This document shows positions 27,711 to 36,874 of a stretch of 64,000 nucleotides of DNA, piece after piece. The stretch is from Sphingopyxis terrae subsp. terrae NBRC 15098. Lineage in GTDB: Bacteria; Pseudomonadota; Alphaproteobacteria; Sphingomonadales; Sphingomonadaceae. The position numbers and the translations under genes were made by a program. The notes below the pieces were generated by a model. It saw nothing but the letters and a program-made list of their open reading frames with translations, was not told where the DNA came from and searched no databases. The stretch is taken from NCBI RefSeq assembly GCF_001610975.1, contig NZ_CP013342.1, positions 868,001 through 932,000 of the forward strand. The letters are read 5' to 3'. Every line of letters starts with the position of its first letter. Positions within the stretch are counted from its first letter, which is position 1.

Positions 27711-29525
27711 ATGGAGTTTGCGAGTCCCCCTGCCCCGAGCGTGACGCTCGACCGCCGCGACGATGGCAGCATCATCCTGCGCTCGGGCCTGCCGCTCGGC
27801 CCGGTCCCCAAGTCACTCGCGCATGTCTTCGACGAACAGGCCGTACGCACGCCAGATGCGATCTTCATGCGCCAGCGCGGCGCGAACGGCGCATGGCGCA
27901 GCATATCCTACGGCGACGCGCGCCGTGCCGCCGATGGCCTCGCCCAATGGCTGATTGATCGGGGGATCGGTGTCGGCGACATTATATCCTTTCTGTCCGA
28001 GCCTTCGATCGAACATGGCATTGCCGCCATCGGCGTCCAGCGGAGCGGCGCAGCGATCGCGCCCGTCAGCGTCGCCTATTCGCTGATGTCGAAGGACCAT
28101 GCCCAGCTCCGCCAATGCGTCTCGGTGGTCGGCGCGAAGGTCGTCATCGTAGACGACGCGGTACGTTACGCCGCTGCGCTGCGCGCGCTCGCGCCGCTCG
28201 GGGTGACGATTGTCGCAGCGTCGGGTACGGTCGAGGGGCTCGCCATCACACCCTGGGCCGAAGTCGTCGCGACACCGCCAAGCCCCGATGTGGCCGAGCG
28301 CATGGACGCGATTCGGCCCGACCAGATCGCGCGCATCATCTATACGTCGGGTTCGACCGGATCCCCCAAGGCGACGCCGCAGCCGCACGCCAATCTCAAC
28401 ATCACCATCGCGCAGAATCGCGCGCTCGGCCTGCTCGAGTTCGGCGACGAATCGCCACAGATCCTCGAAGCAATGCCGTTCAGCCACATCATGGCGGGCA
28501 ACTTCAACTTCAACAACACGATCGCCGCCGGCGGCACGATATGGATCGACGATGGCAAGCCGACCCCCGAGCTGTTCGCCAGGACGCTGGCGAATCTGCG
28601 CGACGTCGCGCCATCCTATTTCATCACCGTGCCGCTGGGCTACACGATGCTGTGTCAAGCGCTCGAGGCAGATACCGACCTCAGCCGCCACTTCTTCTCG
28701 CGCCTCAAATTCCTGGGTTTCGGAGGGGCCGTGCTCGCCGAAGATGTCCGTGACCGGCTAACTGCGCTGTCGATCGCCGCGCGCGGGAAGGCGGTACCGA
28801 TCTTCTCCTTCTACGGCGCGACCGAGTATCTGTTCGGGACGCTCAAATACTGGACCGAAGGCGGGACCGACGTGATCGGGCTTCCCCTTCCCGCCACGGA
28901 CCTCAAGCTCGTTCCGTTCGACGGGCGGTACGAGATGCGCGTCAAGGGACCGACAATGATGCCGCAAAGCGGCTATATCGGCGCGCCCGAAGCCTCCGCA
29001 TTGCTGTTCGACGAGGAGGGCTATTTCCATACCGGCGACGCCGTCCGCTTCGCCGACCCCGACGAGCCGCGGGCCGGGCTGGTCTTCGCGGGCCGGTTAT
29101 CGGAAGATTTCAAGCTTGATTCGGGCACCTATGTCACGGTCGAGGCGCTCCGGGTGGCCCTGCTGGCGGCTTGCGGCCCGCATGTTGCGGAGGCCGTAAT
29201 CTGCGGCCTCAACCGCCCCTATCCGTCGGCGCTGCTGTGGCTCCGGGCGGGCGAGAACGGCACCGAAACGCGTGCTGCGATCGCGTCAGCGATCGCCACC
29301 TTCAACGCGTCACAGAGCGGCGCCGCGCGCCGGATCGGCGCGGCCCTGATCCTCAACGAGCCGCCGTCGTTCGAAACCGGCGAAGTGACTGTGAAAGGGA
29401 ATGTGGCGCAGCGTGTCGTACGCGAACGACGATCCGCCGATGTCGATCGGCTTTACGCAGCTCGCCCCGACGCGGACGTGATGATCTTCGCCGACAGGGC
29501 TCGCAAGCTGGTCGGGGCCGGCTGA
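27711..29525 (+). CDS. AMP-dependent acyl-CoA ligase, feruloyl-CoA-synthase-like
   Basis: This 604-aa ANL-superfamily enzyme activates a carboxylic acid to its CoA thioester through an acyl-AMP. It has the P-loop IIYTSGSTGSPKATPQ, the A5-type segment FSFYGATEYLFGT, the hinge region YFHTGDAVRF and the C-terminal catalytic Lys in GEVTVKGNVAQ. The N-terminus (DGSIILRSGLPLGPVP) resembles feruloyl-CoA synthases and related aryl-propenoate ligases. It provides the entry step for the operon. Adjacent to the SDR (stop TGA directly before ATG) and overlapping the NTF2-like gene. Confidence 0.9.
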   Translation: MEFASPPAPSVTLDRRDDGSIILRSGLPLGPVPKSLAHVFDEQAVRTPDAIFMRQRGANGAWRSISYGDARRAADGLAQWLIDRGIGVGDIISFLSEPSIEHGIAAIGVQRSGAAIAPVSVAYSLMSKDHAQLRQCVSVVGAKVVIVDDAVRYAAALRALAPLGVTIVAASGTVEGLAITPWAEVVATPPSPDVAERMDAIRPDQIARIIYTSGSTGSPKATPQPHANLNITIAQNRALGLLEFGDESPQILEAMPFSHIMAGNFNFNNTIAAGGTIWIDDGKPTPELFARTLANLRDVAPSYFITVPLGYTMLCQALEADTDLSRHFFSRLKFLGFGGAVLAEDVRDRLTALSIAARGKAVPIFSFYGATEYLFGTLKYWTEGGTDVIGLPLPATDLKLVPFDGRYEMRVKGPTMMPQSGYIGAPEASALLFDEEGYFHTGDAVRFADPDEPRAGLVFAGRLSEDFKLDSGTYVTVEALRVALLAACGPHVAEAVICGLNRPYPSALLWLRAGENGTETRAAIASAIATFNASQSGAARRIGAALILNEPPSFETGEVTVKGNVAQRVVRERRSADVDRLYAARPDADVMIFADRARKLVGAG

Positions 29526-29944
29526 TGCTCTGGAGCCTACCCCCGTCGGTTGCGGCTTTTCAGGCCTTGTTCGAGCGGCTCGCGCCCGACGTCGACATCT
29601 GGCTGCGCGACGACGTCGAACTTCGTCCACCCACTTATGGCAAGTCGTGGACCGGCAAGGAGCTGGTTGGCCGCTTGCTCAACTTTGCATCGCGGGAATT
29701 CGGCGGGCTTGTTTACACTGATAGCTGGTGCAACGGCGACCGCTATGCGCTGCGCTTCGAGGGAGAAATCGAAGGCAGACATTTTTCGGGGGTCGACATC
29801 GTCAGCCTCGACCGCGAGGGGCTAATTGCGCGCATCGAAATTTTCGCGAGGCCGCCCGCTGCGATGCTGGCCCTACGCGACCGGATGGGAGCCCAGGTGC
29901 AGGCCGATCCGGTCGCTGCGCGCCTGATGGGTCTAGCCGCGTGA
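29525..29944 (+). CDS. NTF2/SnoaL-like small protein
   Basis: This 139-aa protein of the nuclear-transport-factor-2 fold is likely an isomerase, hydratase or binding protein for a polyketide-like or ring substrate. FEGEIEGRHFSGVDIVSLDREGLI is the typical central sheet of the fold. The ATG at 29525 overlaps the ligase stop as TGATG, which decides the start. The exact function is unknown. Confidence 0.7.
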   Translation: MLWSLPPSVAAFQALFERLAPDVDIWLRDDVELRPPTYGKSWTGKELVGRLLNFASREFGGLVYTDSWCNGDRYALRFEGEIEGRHFSGVDIVSLDREGLIARIEIFARPPAAMLALRDRMGAQVQADPVAARLMGLAA

Positions 29945-30378
29945 CGATGGACCGCACGCAAGGCGAATGGCGTCCGCTCAATTTCGATGATCCATTTTGC
30001 GCGCATGTCGGCGGGATGCAGATGCTCCATACGGGCGACAGAGCCGAACCGGTCCGCTTCGGGCTCGAGGTGCAGCCGCATCAGTGCAACCGCTTGGGTT
30101 TCTGTCACGGCGGGCTGCTCTCGACCTTTCTCGATATCGCGCTCGGCGTTTGCGCGATCGAGATTTGCGGCCACGACTGGGGCGGACCCACAATTAATCT
30201 CAGCGTCGATTTCCTGCAAGGCGCCCCCATGGGCGACTGGATCGAGAGCCGCGTCATCCTGGAGCATACGACCCGCAGCCTGATGTTCGTGACCGGATCG
30301 GTCGTCGGATCGCCCGGCAAGATCGCCAGGGCTACCGCTTTGTTTAAGCAGCCGCGGTCGGCGCCGATCACCGCCTGA
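29941..30378 (+). CDS. PaaI-type hotdog-fold thioesterase
   Basis: This 145-aa protein has a hotdog fold, with the helix motif GFCHGGLLSTFLDIALG typical of PaaI/YdiI-like acyl-CoA thioesterases. A GTG at 29941 overlaps the previous stop (GTGA); the ATG at 29947 is an alternative start that would shorten it by two residues. In this operon it could release CoA from dead-end intermediates. Confidence 0.8.
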   Translation: MTMDRTQGEWRPLNFDDPFCAHVGGMQMLHTGDRAEPVRFGLEVQPHQCNRLGFCHGGLLSTFLDIALGVCAIEICGHDWGGPTINLSVDFLQGAPMGDWIESRVILEHTTRSLMFVTGSVVGSPGKIARATALFKQPRSAPITA

Positions 30379-30397
30379 CCGTAACGGAGAAGATATT

Positions 30398-30946
30398 ATG
30401 CATGCAAGCGATACCGCAGGTGCGAACCGCGAAACCTATGTCGGATTGCCTATGGCCGATGCGGTCACCCAAGACTTCGTCCGCGATTTCGGTAGCCGCT
30501 GGGAAGCGGCATGGAATTCGCACGACACCGACGAAGTGATGGCTCTTATCCACCCGGACATCCGATGGAACGACACGATATTCTGGCCCGATGTCATCCG
30601 CGGCCAAGATGCGATGCGCGCCTATGTCGACAAGATCTGGGCCGTCATGCCCGACGTGCAATTCCGCGAAGTCCAGCTTTTCGTTGCAATCGATTCCGGG
30701 CGCGCACTTTATCTGTTCGAGCAGACGTCGAGCGCACCGCCAGCTTCGGGCAAGGATACAAGGGCCACCACTTATGGCTGCGACATTTTCCTGGGATTCC
30801 GCGACGGGCTGCTGTCCGATTATATGGCGCAATACGAGATTACCGACATGATGCGCCAATTCGGCATGCTGCCGCCGCGCGGCCAGCGCATCGGCGGCGC
30901 ATACTTGCTCTCGCTATTGGGCGCCGAGTCCGCCAAGCGAAGCTGA
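30398..30946 (+). CDS. SnoaL-like NTF2-fold protein
   Basis: This 182-aa protein has WEAAWNSHDTDEVMALIHPDIRWND, the standard opening of SnoaL-like domains, then a DVIRGQDAMRAYV segment. Length and fold fit polyketide-cyclase-like or ring-modifying proteins. It lies 20 bp after the hotdog gene and 25 bp before the nitronate monooxygenase-like gene in the same operon. Substrate unknown. Confidence 0.75.
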   Translation: MHASDTAGANRETYVGLPMADAVTQDFVRDFGSRWEAAWNSHDTDEVMALIHPDIRWNDTIFWPDVIRGQDAMRAYVDKIWAVMPDVQFREVQLFVAIDSGRALYLFEQTSSAPPASGKDTRATTYGCDIFLGFRDGLLSDYMAQYEITDMMRQFGMLPPRGQRIGGAYLLSLLGAESAKRS

Positions 30947-30970
30947 ACGACATATTGGAGGACGGCCGAC

Positions 30971-31945
30971 ATGGGTATCAAGACGCGCATTACCGAGAAA
31001 TTCGGCATCGACACCCCGATCATCATGGGCGGCATGACCGGCGTGGGCTATGGCCCGCTGGTCGCCGCGGTCGCCAATTCCGGTGCTCTGGGCTTCATCA
31101 CTGCGCATATGTATCCGTCCGGCCAAGCGCTGTTCGACGAGATAGAGGCGACGCGCAGGCTGACCGACAAGCCCTTTGGGGTGAACCTCACCCTGCTGCC
31201 GTCGATCAACCCCATCCCCTATGACGATTACCGCGAGGCGATCATTGCCAGCGGGATTAAGATCGTCGAGACCGCGGGCCGCGCGCCGACCGACCATCTT
31301 CCGCGCTTCAAGGACGCCGATGTCACGGTGATCCACAAATGCACATCAGTGCGCCATTCGGTTTCGGCGGTGAAGAAGGGTGTCGACATGATCAGCATCG
31401 ACGGCTTCGAATGTGCGGGCCACCCCGGCGAGGACGATGTGGGGTTGGTTGTGCTGCTCCCTGCGACGGTCGATGCGTTGCCCGACACCCCGATCATCGC
31501 TTCGGGCGGGATGGCCGACGGCCGCAGCCTGATCGCCGCGCTCGCGCTTGGTGCCGATGCGGTGAATATGGGCACGCGCTTCTGCGCAACGGTCGAGGCC
31601 CAGATCCATAACAATGTGAAGCAGCGCATCGTTGACGCGAGCGAACTCGACACGGTGCTCGTCGGCCGCACCCTGCGCAACACCGCGCGCGTCGCAAGAA
31701 ATGCCGTCTCGCTCGAGGTCGCCGAGATCCAGCGCGATCCGACCAAGACGTTCGACGATGTCCGCCACCTGATGGCGGGCGTACGGGGACGCGAGAATGT
31801 GCTGCGCGACGGCGACGTCGATGGCGGCATTTGGACGAGCGGTCAGAGCCAGGCGCTGATCCACGATATTCCGACCTGCGCCGAGCTGGTGCAGAATATC
31901 ATGGCGCAGGCTGAAGCCGTGCGGGATCGACTTCGGTCGTCTTAG
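30971..31945 (+). CDS. Nitronate monooxygenase-family FMN protein
   Basis: This 324-aa TIM-barrel flavoprotein belongs to the 2-nitropropane dioxygenase group. It has the family start TPIIMGGMTGVGYGPLVAAVAN, the cis-peptide region GFECAGHPGEDDVG with the conserved His, and the phosphate-binding IIASGGMADGRSLIAALALGADAVNMGTRF. Members act as nitronate monooxygenases, enoyl reductases or quinone reductases, and the substrate here is not known. It is probably the last gene of the operon starting at 24089; the next gene is on the opposite strand. Confidence 0.85.
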   Translation: MGIKTRITEKFGIDTPIIMGGMTGVGYGPLVAAVANSGALGFITAHMYPSGQALFDEIEATRRLTDKPFGVNLTLLPSINPIPYDDYREAIIASGIKIVETAGRAPTDHLPRFKDADVTVIHKCTSVRHSVSAVKKGVDMISIDGFECAGHPGEDDVGLVVLLPATVDALPDTPIIASGGMADGRSLIAALALGADAVNMGTRFCATVEAQIHNNVKQRIVDASELDTVLVGRTLRNTARVARNAVSLEVAEIQRDPTKTFDDVRHLMAGVRGRENVLRDGDVDGGIWTSGQSQALIHDIPTCAELVQNIMAQAEAVRDRLRSS

Positions 31946-32363
31946 GCGCATGCAATTAGGTGGCTGCGAAGCAACTACTCGTGGCCGGACACCGCGCCGG
32001 AAGGCATCGACCGCTGCGGGATTGCCCAGCACGACGCGCAACGCGTCGAACGGCGCGTCCTCCAGCGCCCGGGCGATCAGCCCCAGCCATTATATCCCTC
32101 GGGTATTGCGATGCCATAGACGGGCTACAAGCCGCGCGATGCCGCCGGGGGGCGTCCACCCATCACTCCATTCTGGCCTTGGAAGCGTTGTCCCGCCAGC
32201 GGCCGAAAACGCCGACTCTGGCCGCCTTCTGCCTGTCCGGCAAAAAGGCGGAGGAATGTGGAAAGCCGTCATTCGGGAGAGCCAATCACTGGGGCTGCTT
32301 CCGACCAACTCACGCAGTTTCCGGAACTGGCCGCGAATGACAACTCCGGAAAAAATCGGCAGC
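31946..32363. other. 418-bp gap with a possible gene remnant on the minus strand
   Basis: No intact gene. On the minus strand a frame from about 32089 downward reads WLGLIARALEDAPFDAL and continues for some 30 residues into the end of the nitronate monooxygenase gene. A stop just upstream removes any start. It looks like a short piece of a lost gene, with no family assigned. Confidence 0.4.
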
Positions 32364-33098
32364 TCATCCCTGCGCAGTCGGTCGGATGACAATGCTTCCC
32401 ACATCGACATCCGGCGGTTGCTCGATTGCATAGATTATACCGCGAGCGATAGCGTCCGGGGGGATCGCTATGGGCCCGAGACGTTCCTCGATCATCCTCT
32501 TCGTAGGTTGATCGGTGATGCCGTCGCCGAAGTTCGTCGCGATCATTCCTGGTGACACCTCCGTCACGCGAAGGTTGGGACCAGCTTCTTGCCTGAGCAC
32601 TTCGGTAGCTGTGCGCACCGCGTTCTTGGTGGCGGCATAGACACCCATCGTAGGGACGATCTGGACGCCCGCCGTCGAGACGACGTTGATCACATGGCCG
32701 CTATTCTGTTTCGCGAACACTGGAAGGGCGGCCGCGATGCCGTAAAGGGTGCCGCGCAGATTTACATCGATCATGGCATCCCAGCCGTCCACGTCCAACG
32801 CGTCGAAGCGGGAGATCGGACCGATCCCCGCGCAATTGACAATGACATCGAGCCTTCCAAAGTGCTCGACTGCCAGCCTAACAAGAGCTTCGAGATCAAC
32901 CCGGCGCCGGACATCGGTAGCCTCGGACACGGCATTCCCGCCCGCTTCGATGATCGTGTTCACGACTTCGACAAGAGCGTCTTCACGTCGCGCGCCCAAC
33001 ACGACAGACGCGCCCTGTCCGGCCAGCAGCTTCGCGGTAGCTCGGCCGATGCCACTGCTCGCACCTGTGATGGCCACAACTTTACCTTCGATACCCAT
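32364..33098 (-). CDS. Short-chain dehydrogenase/reductase
   Basis: This 244-aa SDR has TGASSGIG, the NAG-type VNCAGIG, the catalytic Ser in VVSTAGVQ and the YAATK pair. The ATG at 33098 follows GAGGAG at a normal distance; an in-frame ATG 18 bp upstream would overlap that ribosome site. It is divergent from an AraC-type regulator gene, a common arrangement for regulated SDRs. Substrate unknown. Confidence 0.9.
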   Translation of the reverse strand: MGIEGKVVAITGASSGIGRATAKLLAGQGASVVLGARREDALVEVVNTIIEAGGNAVSEATDVRRRVDLEALVRLAVEHFGRLDVIVNCAGIGPISRFDALDVDGWDAMIDVNLRGTLYGIAAALPVFAKQNSGHVINVVSTAGVQIVPTMGVYAATKNAVRTATEVLRQEAGPNLRVTEVSPGMIATNFGDGITDQPTKRMIEERLGPIAIPPDAIARGIIYAIEQPPDVDVGSIVIRPTAQG

Positions 33099-33138
33099 CG
33101 TCAATCTCCTCAACATGACGATAGGCAGGCAACGTGCG

Positions 33139-34095
33139 ATGATCTATGCGGCTTTATCTATGGTTTTGTCGCAATCGTCCAAGACTCAATCGGATCCACT
33201 GTCCGATGTTCTCGGCGTGCTTGGCGCACAGGTGACAAGGCGCACCCGAATGGAGGCGGCAGGACGGTGGGCCTTCGCATTTCCAGCAGTCGAGCGGCTG
33301 AAGTTCGTGGCAGTGCTGCGCGGCAGCCAGTGGATATTACTTCCGGGATGTCCGCCCCAGCGCCTGAACGAGGGAGATGTGTGCCTGCTCGGGCGTACTG
33401 CCTATGCCGTGGCAAGTCACCCCAACGAGAAACCCAGAGATGGGGGTGCGCTTTACGCGATCGGATCGGACGTCGCCCACGTCGGCGGGGATGATGTGAT
33501 CGGGATAGGCGGAAGCGTCACATTCGGCGCCGGCAACGCAGACTTCCTGCTCGATATGTTTCCCACATGTATGATCGTTCCTCGATCCTCACCGGGGGCC
33601 GACGCGGTTACGACGATCCTTGATCTTATTAACAGTGAGTTCGAGCGAGACAGGATGGGCAGTCAGATCGTGACCGCCCGGCTTGCCGACGTGCTGGTGG
33701 TCGAGGCTATCCGCGCCTATGCAAGCCAGATCGGAGGCGACAAGATAGGCTGGTTCCGGGCGCTGACCGACGCAAGGATTGGCCGGGCGCTTCGAGCCAT
33801 GCATGGCGATGTTGCCCGCCACTGGACGGTTGCGAGCCTTGCCAAGGTGGCTGGCATGTCGCGCGCAAGCTTTTCGGCCGAATTCTCTCGTATTGTGGGG
33901 CAACCGCCGCTGACCTATCTGCGGCTATGGCGTCTCACGTTGGCTCGCGCGGCGCTGGTGGACGGCGATGTGACGGTCGCCAGCATTGCAAACAGGATCG
34001 GCTACATGTCTCAAAGCGCCTTCGGAAATGCGTTCCGCCGCAGCTTCGGGGTTTCACCCAAGGCTGGTTCGCGCTTGAAAGAACAGCATAGCTAA
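33139..34095 (+). CDS. AraC-family regulator with cupin-type sensor domain
   Basis: This 318-aa regulator begins with a cupin_6-like domain (DPLSDVLGVLGAQVTRR, then AFAFP and ILLPGCPPQRLNEGD) and ends with an AraC helix-turn-helix pair. Its second helix includes IANRIGYMSQSAFGNAFRRSFGVSP. It is divergent from the SDR gene, which it probably activates or represses. The start is uncertain: ATGs at 33115, 33139 and 33160 are in frame, and 33139 has the best upstream purine stretch (AGGCAGG). Confidence 0.85.
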   Translation: MIYAALSMVLSQSSKTQSDPLSDVLGVLGAQVTRRTRMEAAGRWAFAFPAVERLKFVAVLRGSQWILLPGCPPQRLNEGDVCLLGRTAYAVASHPNEKPRDGGALYAIGSDVAHVGGDDVIGIGGSVTFGAGNADFLLDMFPTCMIVPRSSPGADAVTTILDLINSEFERDRMGSQIVTARLADVLVVEAIRAYASQIGGDKIGWFRALTDARIGRALRAMHGDVARHWTVASLAKVAGMSRASFSAEFSRIVGQPPLTYLRLWRLTLARAALVDGDVTVASIANRIGYMSQSAFGNAFRRSFGVSPKAGSRLKEQHS

Positions 34096-34206
34096 GAATA
34101 AAGCTAGCAAAAATGGACGGAATATTTTCCGCCAATACTTCAGTCGCCCGGCTATGCATTTGCTTTGCTTGGCACCTCCGCCCCAGGCCGCCGGCAGTCG
34201 GGCAGC

Positions 34207-34988
34207 TTAGGTCGTGTTGACAAAAGACTTCAGCCATAGGCGCGAGGCGGCGAGGTTGAGGAAGCTCTCGAACGAGAGAAGTGTCTTGTCGTATCGGGTG
34301 GCGATCCGTCGTTGCTGTTTGAGCTTGCCGAACATTCGCTCGACGCGGTTGCGGTCCCGGTAGCGTCGATAGTCGGGATGCTCTGGCACCTTGCGGTTCG
34401 AGCGGGGCGGGATGATCGGCAGGATGCCCCGGACGAGCAGGCTGTCGCGGAAGCGATTACCATCATAGCCCTTGTCCGCGAGCAGCGCCTTGGGTGTGGC
34501 GACGGGGATCGCCATCAGCGGTTCGGCGGCCGTGTAATCAGAGGCCTCGCCGCCGGTCAGGATGAAGCCGACAGGCAGTCCTTGATTGTCGCAGCGGGCG
34601 TGGATCTTGCTCGTAAAGCCGCCGCGTGATCGACCAAGAGCGTTCGCACAAGCCCCCCTTTTCCGCCCGCTGCCGAGACGTGGCCGCGAACGCTGGTGCT
34701 GTCGATCATGTGTTGCCAGTCGTCGGTTAGACCCAGATCGACCAGCGTTTGCAGCAAGGCATCCCAGACACCCTGTTCGGCCCAGCGGCGGAAGCGCACA
34801 TAGACCGAGTTCCATTTGCCGTACCGCTCGTGCATGTCGCGCCAGGGGCAGCCGACCCGCAGCACGTGAAGCATTCCATTGAGGAAGAGCCGGTTATCGC
34901 CCGCGGGCCGCGCCCAACGGCCGCGCTCAGGCGGCAGCAGTGGCCCGATCAGTTCCCACTCCGCATCCGACAAATCCCCGCGACCCAT
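34207..34988 (-). CDS. IS5-family transposase, orfA and orfB joined by -1 frameshift
   Basis: The first frame (34988 down to 34557) carries the DUF4096-like start LSDAEWELIGPLLPPE and the first catalytic Asp in HMIDSTSVRGH. The second frame (open from 34815 down to 34207) carries LADKGYDGNRFRD, with the second Asp, and DRNRVERMFGKLKQ, with the Glu. Homology passes from one to the other near 34653-34662, where the minus strand reads AAAAGGGGGG. The shift needed is -1, as in IS427-type programmed frameshifting. The TAA stop of the second frame is formed by flanking bases including the TA target. Confidence 0.85.
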
Positions 34989-35058
34989 GACTGCTCCTCA
35001 AAAAGCAGTCTTGAATCAGAAGGAGGCGGGCTTGGGAATCCCTTTTGTCAACACGGCC
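34210..35058 (-). mobile_element. IS5-family insertion sequence (IS427-like)
   Basis: 849 bp bounded by imperfect terminal inverted repeats: GGTCGTGTTGACAAAAG at the left, and GGCCGTGTTGACAAAAG read inward from the right (16/17). A TA dinucleotide flanks both ends (34208-34209 and 35059-35060), consistent with the 2-bp target duplication of the IS427 group. It encodes one transposase in two overlapping frames. Both ends and both frames look intact, so it may still be active. Confidence 0.9.
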
Positions 35059-35131
35059 TAGGAAATAGCAACCTCGAAAGACGACGTCTCGCGGCGCCTG
35101 AACCGTGGCGCGGTCAGCGACGGAAGAGCGG

Positions 35132-35803
35132 TCACGACGACGATCGAGCAAATCTCTCTGCCACGAAATCCCGACCGAGGCGCAGGCCCACCGGATCGAC
35201 GTTGTGTGCGACGCCGTATGATAGATGTGTGGTGACGTTGACACCGAGATGCTTCAGCTGGCTCTCTGACATATGGAGCGCTGCGACCGGGACCACGGGA
35301 TCCGCTGTTCCATGGATCAACAGCACCGGCGGCTTCGGGAGGCCGCCATTCTCAAGCCCGGCGGACCCGGCCAGCATGCCCGAATAGCCCACAACCGCAG
35401 CAACGGCGCGCGGCCGACGCAGTCCGATCTGAAGCGCCATCATTGTACCCTGGCTGAAGCCGACCAACGCCAGATCGGCCTCGGTCAGGCCATATTGGTC
35501 AAGCTTGCGATCGATGAAGGCGTCGACCGCGGGGGCCGCCGACGCAGCGCCCGCGGCGAGGGCCGATGGCGCAAAGCCCGACAAGCCCCACCATTGATAG
35601 CCCGCACCCATCATGCCGCAGCGCTGCGGCGCGTGCGGCGCCAGAAACAGTGTGTCGGGAAGCGCCTCCTGCCACGCTGGCGCGAGCGCGATCATGTCAG
35701 ACCCGCTCGATCCGAAGCCATGCAGCAGCAGGACTATGTTCTCAGGCGGTTGTCCAGAGCGCGGCTTGAGGCTGGCGCCGTTCACGATTTTGGGAAAGTT
35801 CAT
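35132..35803 (-). CDS. Carboxylesterase/phospholipase-type alpha/beta hydrolase
   Basis: This 223-aa serine hydrolase of the bacterial carboxylesterase II group has the oxyanion segment LLLHGFGSSG, the nucleophile elbow LVGFSQGTMM, the catalytic Asp in GTADPVVPV and His in YGVAHNVDP. No signal peptide is present, so it is cytoplasmic. The substrate is a short ester by family analogy. It lies between the IS element and the HTH/HipA pair with a 72-bp gap to the latter, and has no obvious link with either. Confidence 0.88.
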   Translation of the reverse strand: MNFPKIVNGASLKPRSGQPPENIVLLLHGFGSSGSDMIALAPAWQEALPDTLFLAPHAPQRCGMMGAGYQWWGLSGFAPSALAAGAASAAPAVDAFIDRKLDQYGLTEADLALVGFSQGTMMALQIGLRRPRAVAAVVGYSGMLAGSAGLENGGLPKPPVLLIHGTADPVVPVAALHMSESQLKHLGVNVTTHLSYGVAHNVDPVGLRLGRDFVAERFARSSS

Positions 35804-35875
35804 GCCCCCAATATGGGCATCGATCGCAATTTGTCAGCCGCGGTGGCGCTTCCCCGGACCGCGTTCCAACCGAAA

Positions 35876-36874
35876 TCAGCGCTTCACGCCAGATTTCAGC
35901 GCCGCTGCGCGGAACTCGTCGAGTTCGGATCCGACGAACTGAGGCGTTGCGTCGAACCCGTCGAACAGGTCGTAGAGCGGCACCAGCGTGCGGTGGATGA
36001 CGTCCGCGAAATCCCTCTGCAACTCGTCGATGCTGGTGGTCGTTGCAAGCTTGGCCGCGCTCGTGCGGCTGCGCTGCGTGTCGACGAGCGGCCATTGGCG
36101 GAGCGGCGCCGCCCACGAGACGAGCTGGCGCCCTTCGAGCCCGGTGTAGCTGCTTTCGTAGCGCACGGGAGTGGCAGGATCGAGGTCGAGCGCGACGGCG
36201 AGATTGAGGATGTGGACGAAGACTTCGGCGGTCCGCCAGACGGGCAGTGTGAGATCGAAGATCGTTCCCGGCTCGAGATTGCTCGACCCGTCCTCTTGAT
36301 AGCCGCGCCGCAAATAGCCCTTGAGGTCGCCGGACACCTGCCAGAAGTCGCTGTGCGCCGCGTCGATGAACATGCGGTCGGCGGCCGGATTTCCGAGCCA
36401 GCATTCGATGACGCCATCGCGGATGATCGGACGAATGCTCTCTTTGGCAGGCACCCAGAAGGGGGACCATCCCGAGGTCGCCGGCAAGCGCGCCAATATG
36501 TTCCGAAGCTCGCCAAGTGTCTCGCCACGCTCGCCGTGCCCGATTTCATAGGCGTAAGTTACCGCCCCCAGCGGCTGACGCGACGGATGCGACGGGTCGA
36601 GCGGCGCCACCAGCTCTTCCCAGCGCTGACGTGCAGCGCGGATGAAGGCCGCGAAGCTTCCCGGTGCGCTGGGCAGGATCACCAGTCCCAGCGCGTCGAG
36701 GATGTTGAAGACTTTCTCGAGGCGAAGCTTGATATCGCCCTGCTCGAACGCGTTGACGGTCGGCAGGCTCACGCCGGCCAGCGCAGCGAGCGACTTTTGC
36801 GTATGCCCCTCCGCCTTGCGGCGGCGTATCGCCTCGTCGACGAGGGCGGGCCAATCGAGCGGACCGCTACTCAT
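35876..36874 (-). CDS. XRE-type HTH protein with large C-terminal domain, HipA partner
   Basis: This 332-aa protein has an N-terminal Cro/CI helix-turn-helix (GHTQKSLAALAGVSLPTVNAFE, about residues 23-44) followed by about 270 residues without a known domain. Its start overlaps the HipA stop by 4 bp (ATGA), so the pair is translationally coupled. HipB antitoxins are usually below 110 residues and encoded upstream of hipA, so both the size and the order are unusual. It probably represses the operon and neutralises the kinase, but the added domain could have another role. Confidence 0.75.
   Translation of the reverse strand: MSSGPLDWPALVDEAIRRRKAEGHTQKSLAALAGVSLPTVNAFEQGDIKLRLEKVFNILDALGLVILPSAPGSFAAFIRAARQRWEELVAPLDPSHPSRQPLGAVTYAYEIGHGERGETLGELRNILARLPATSGWSPFWVPAKESIRPIIRDGVIECWLGNPAADRMFIDAAHSDFWQVSGDLKGYLRRGYQEDGSSNLEPGTIFDLTLPVWRTAEVFVHILNLAVALDLDPATPVRYESSYTGLEGRQLVSWAAPLRQWPLVDTQRSRTSAAKLATTTSIDELQRDFADVIHRTLVPLYDLFDGFDATPQFVGSELDEFRAAALKSGVKR

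Noticed and set aside
31989-32089. Protein-like stretch WLGLIARALEDAPFDAL on the minus strand
   Set aside because: Too short, begins after a stop, and has no known family. Mentioned only as a possible remnant.
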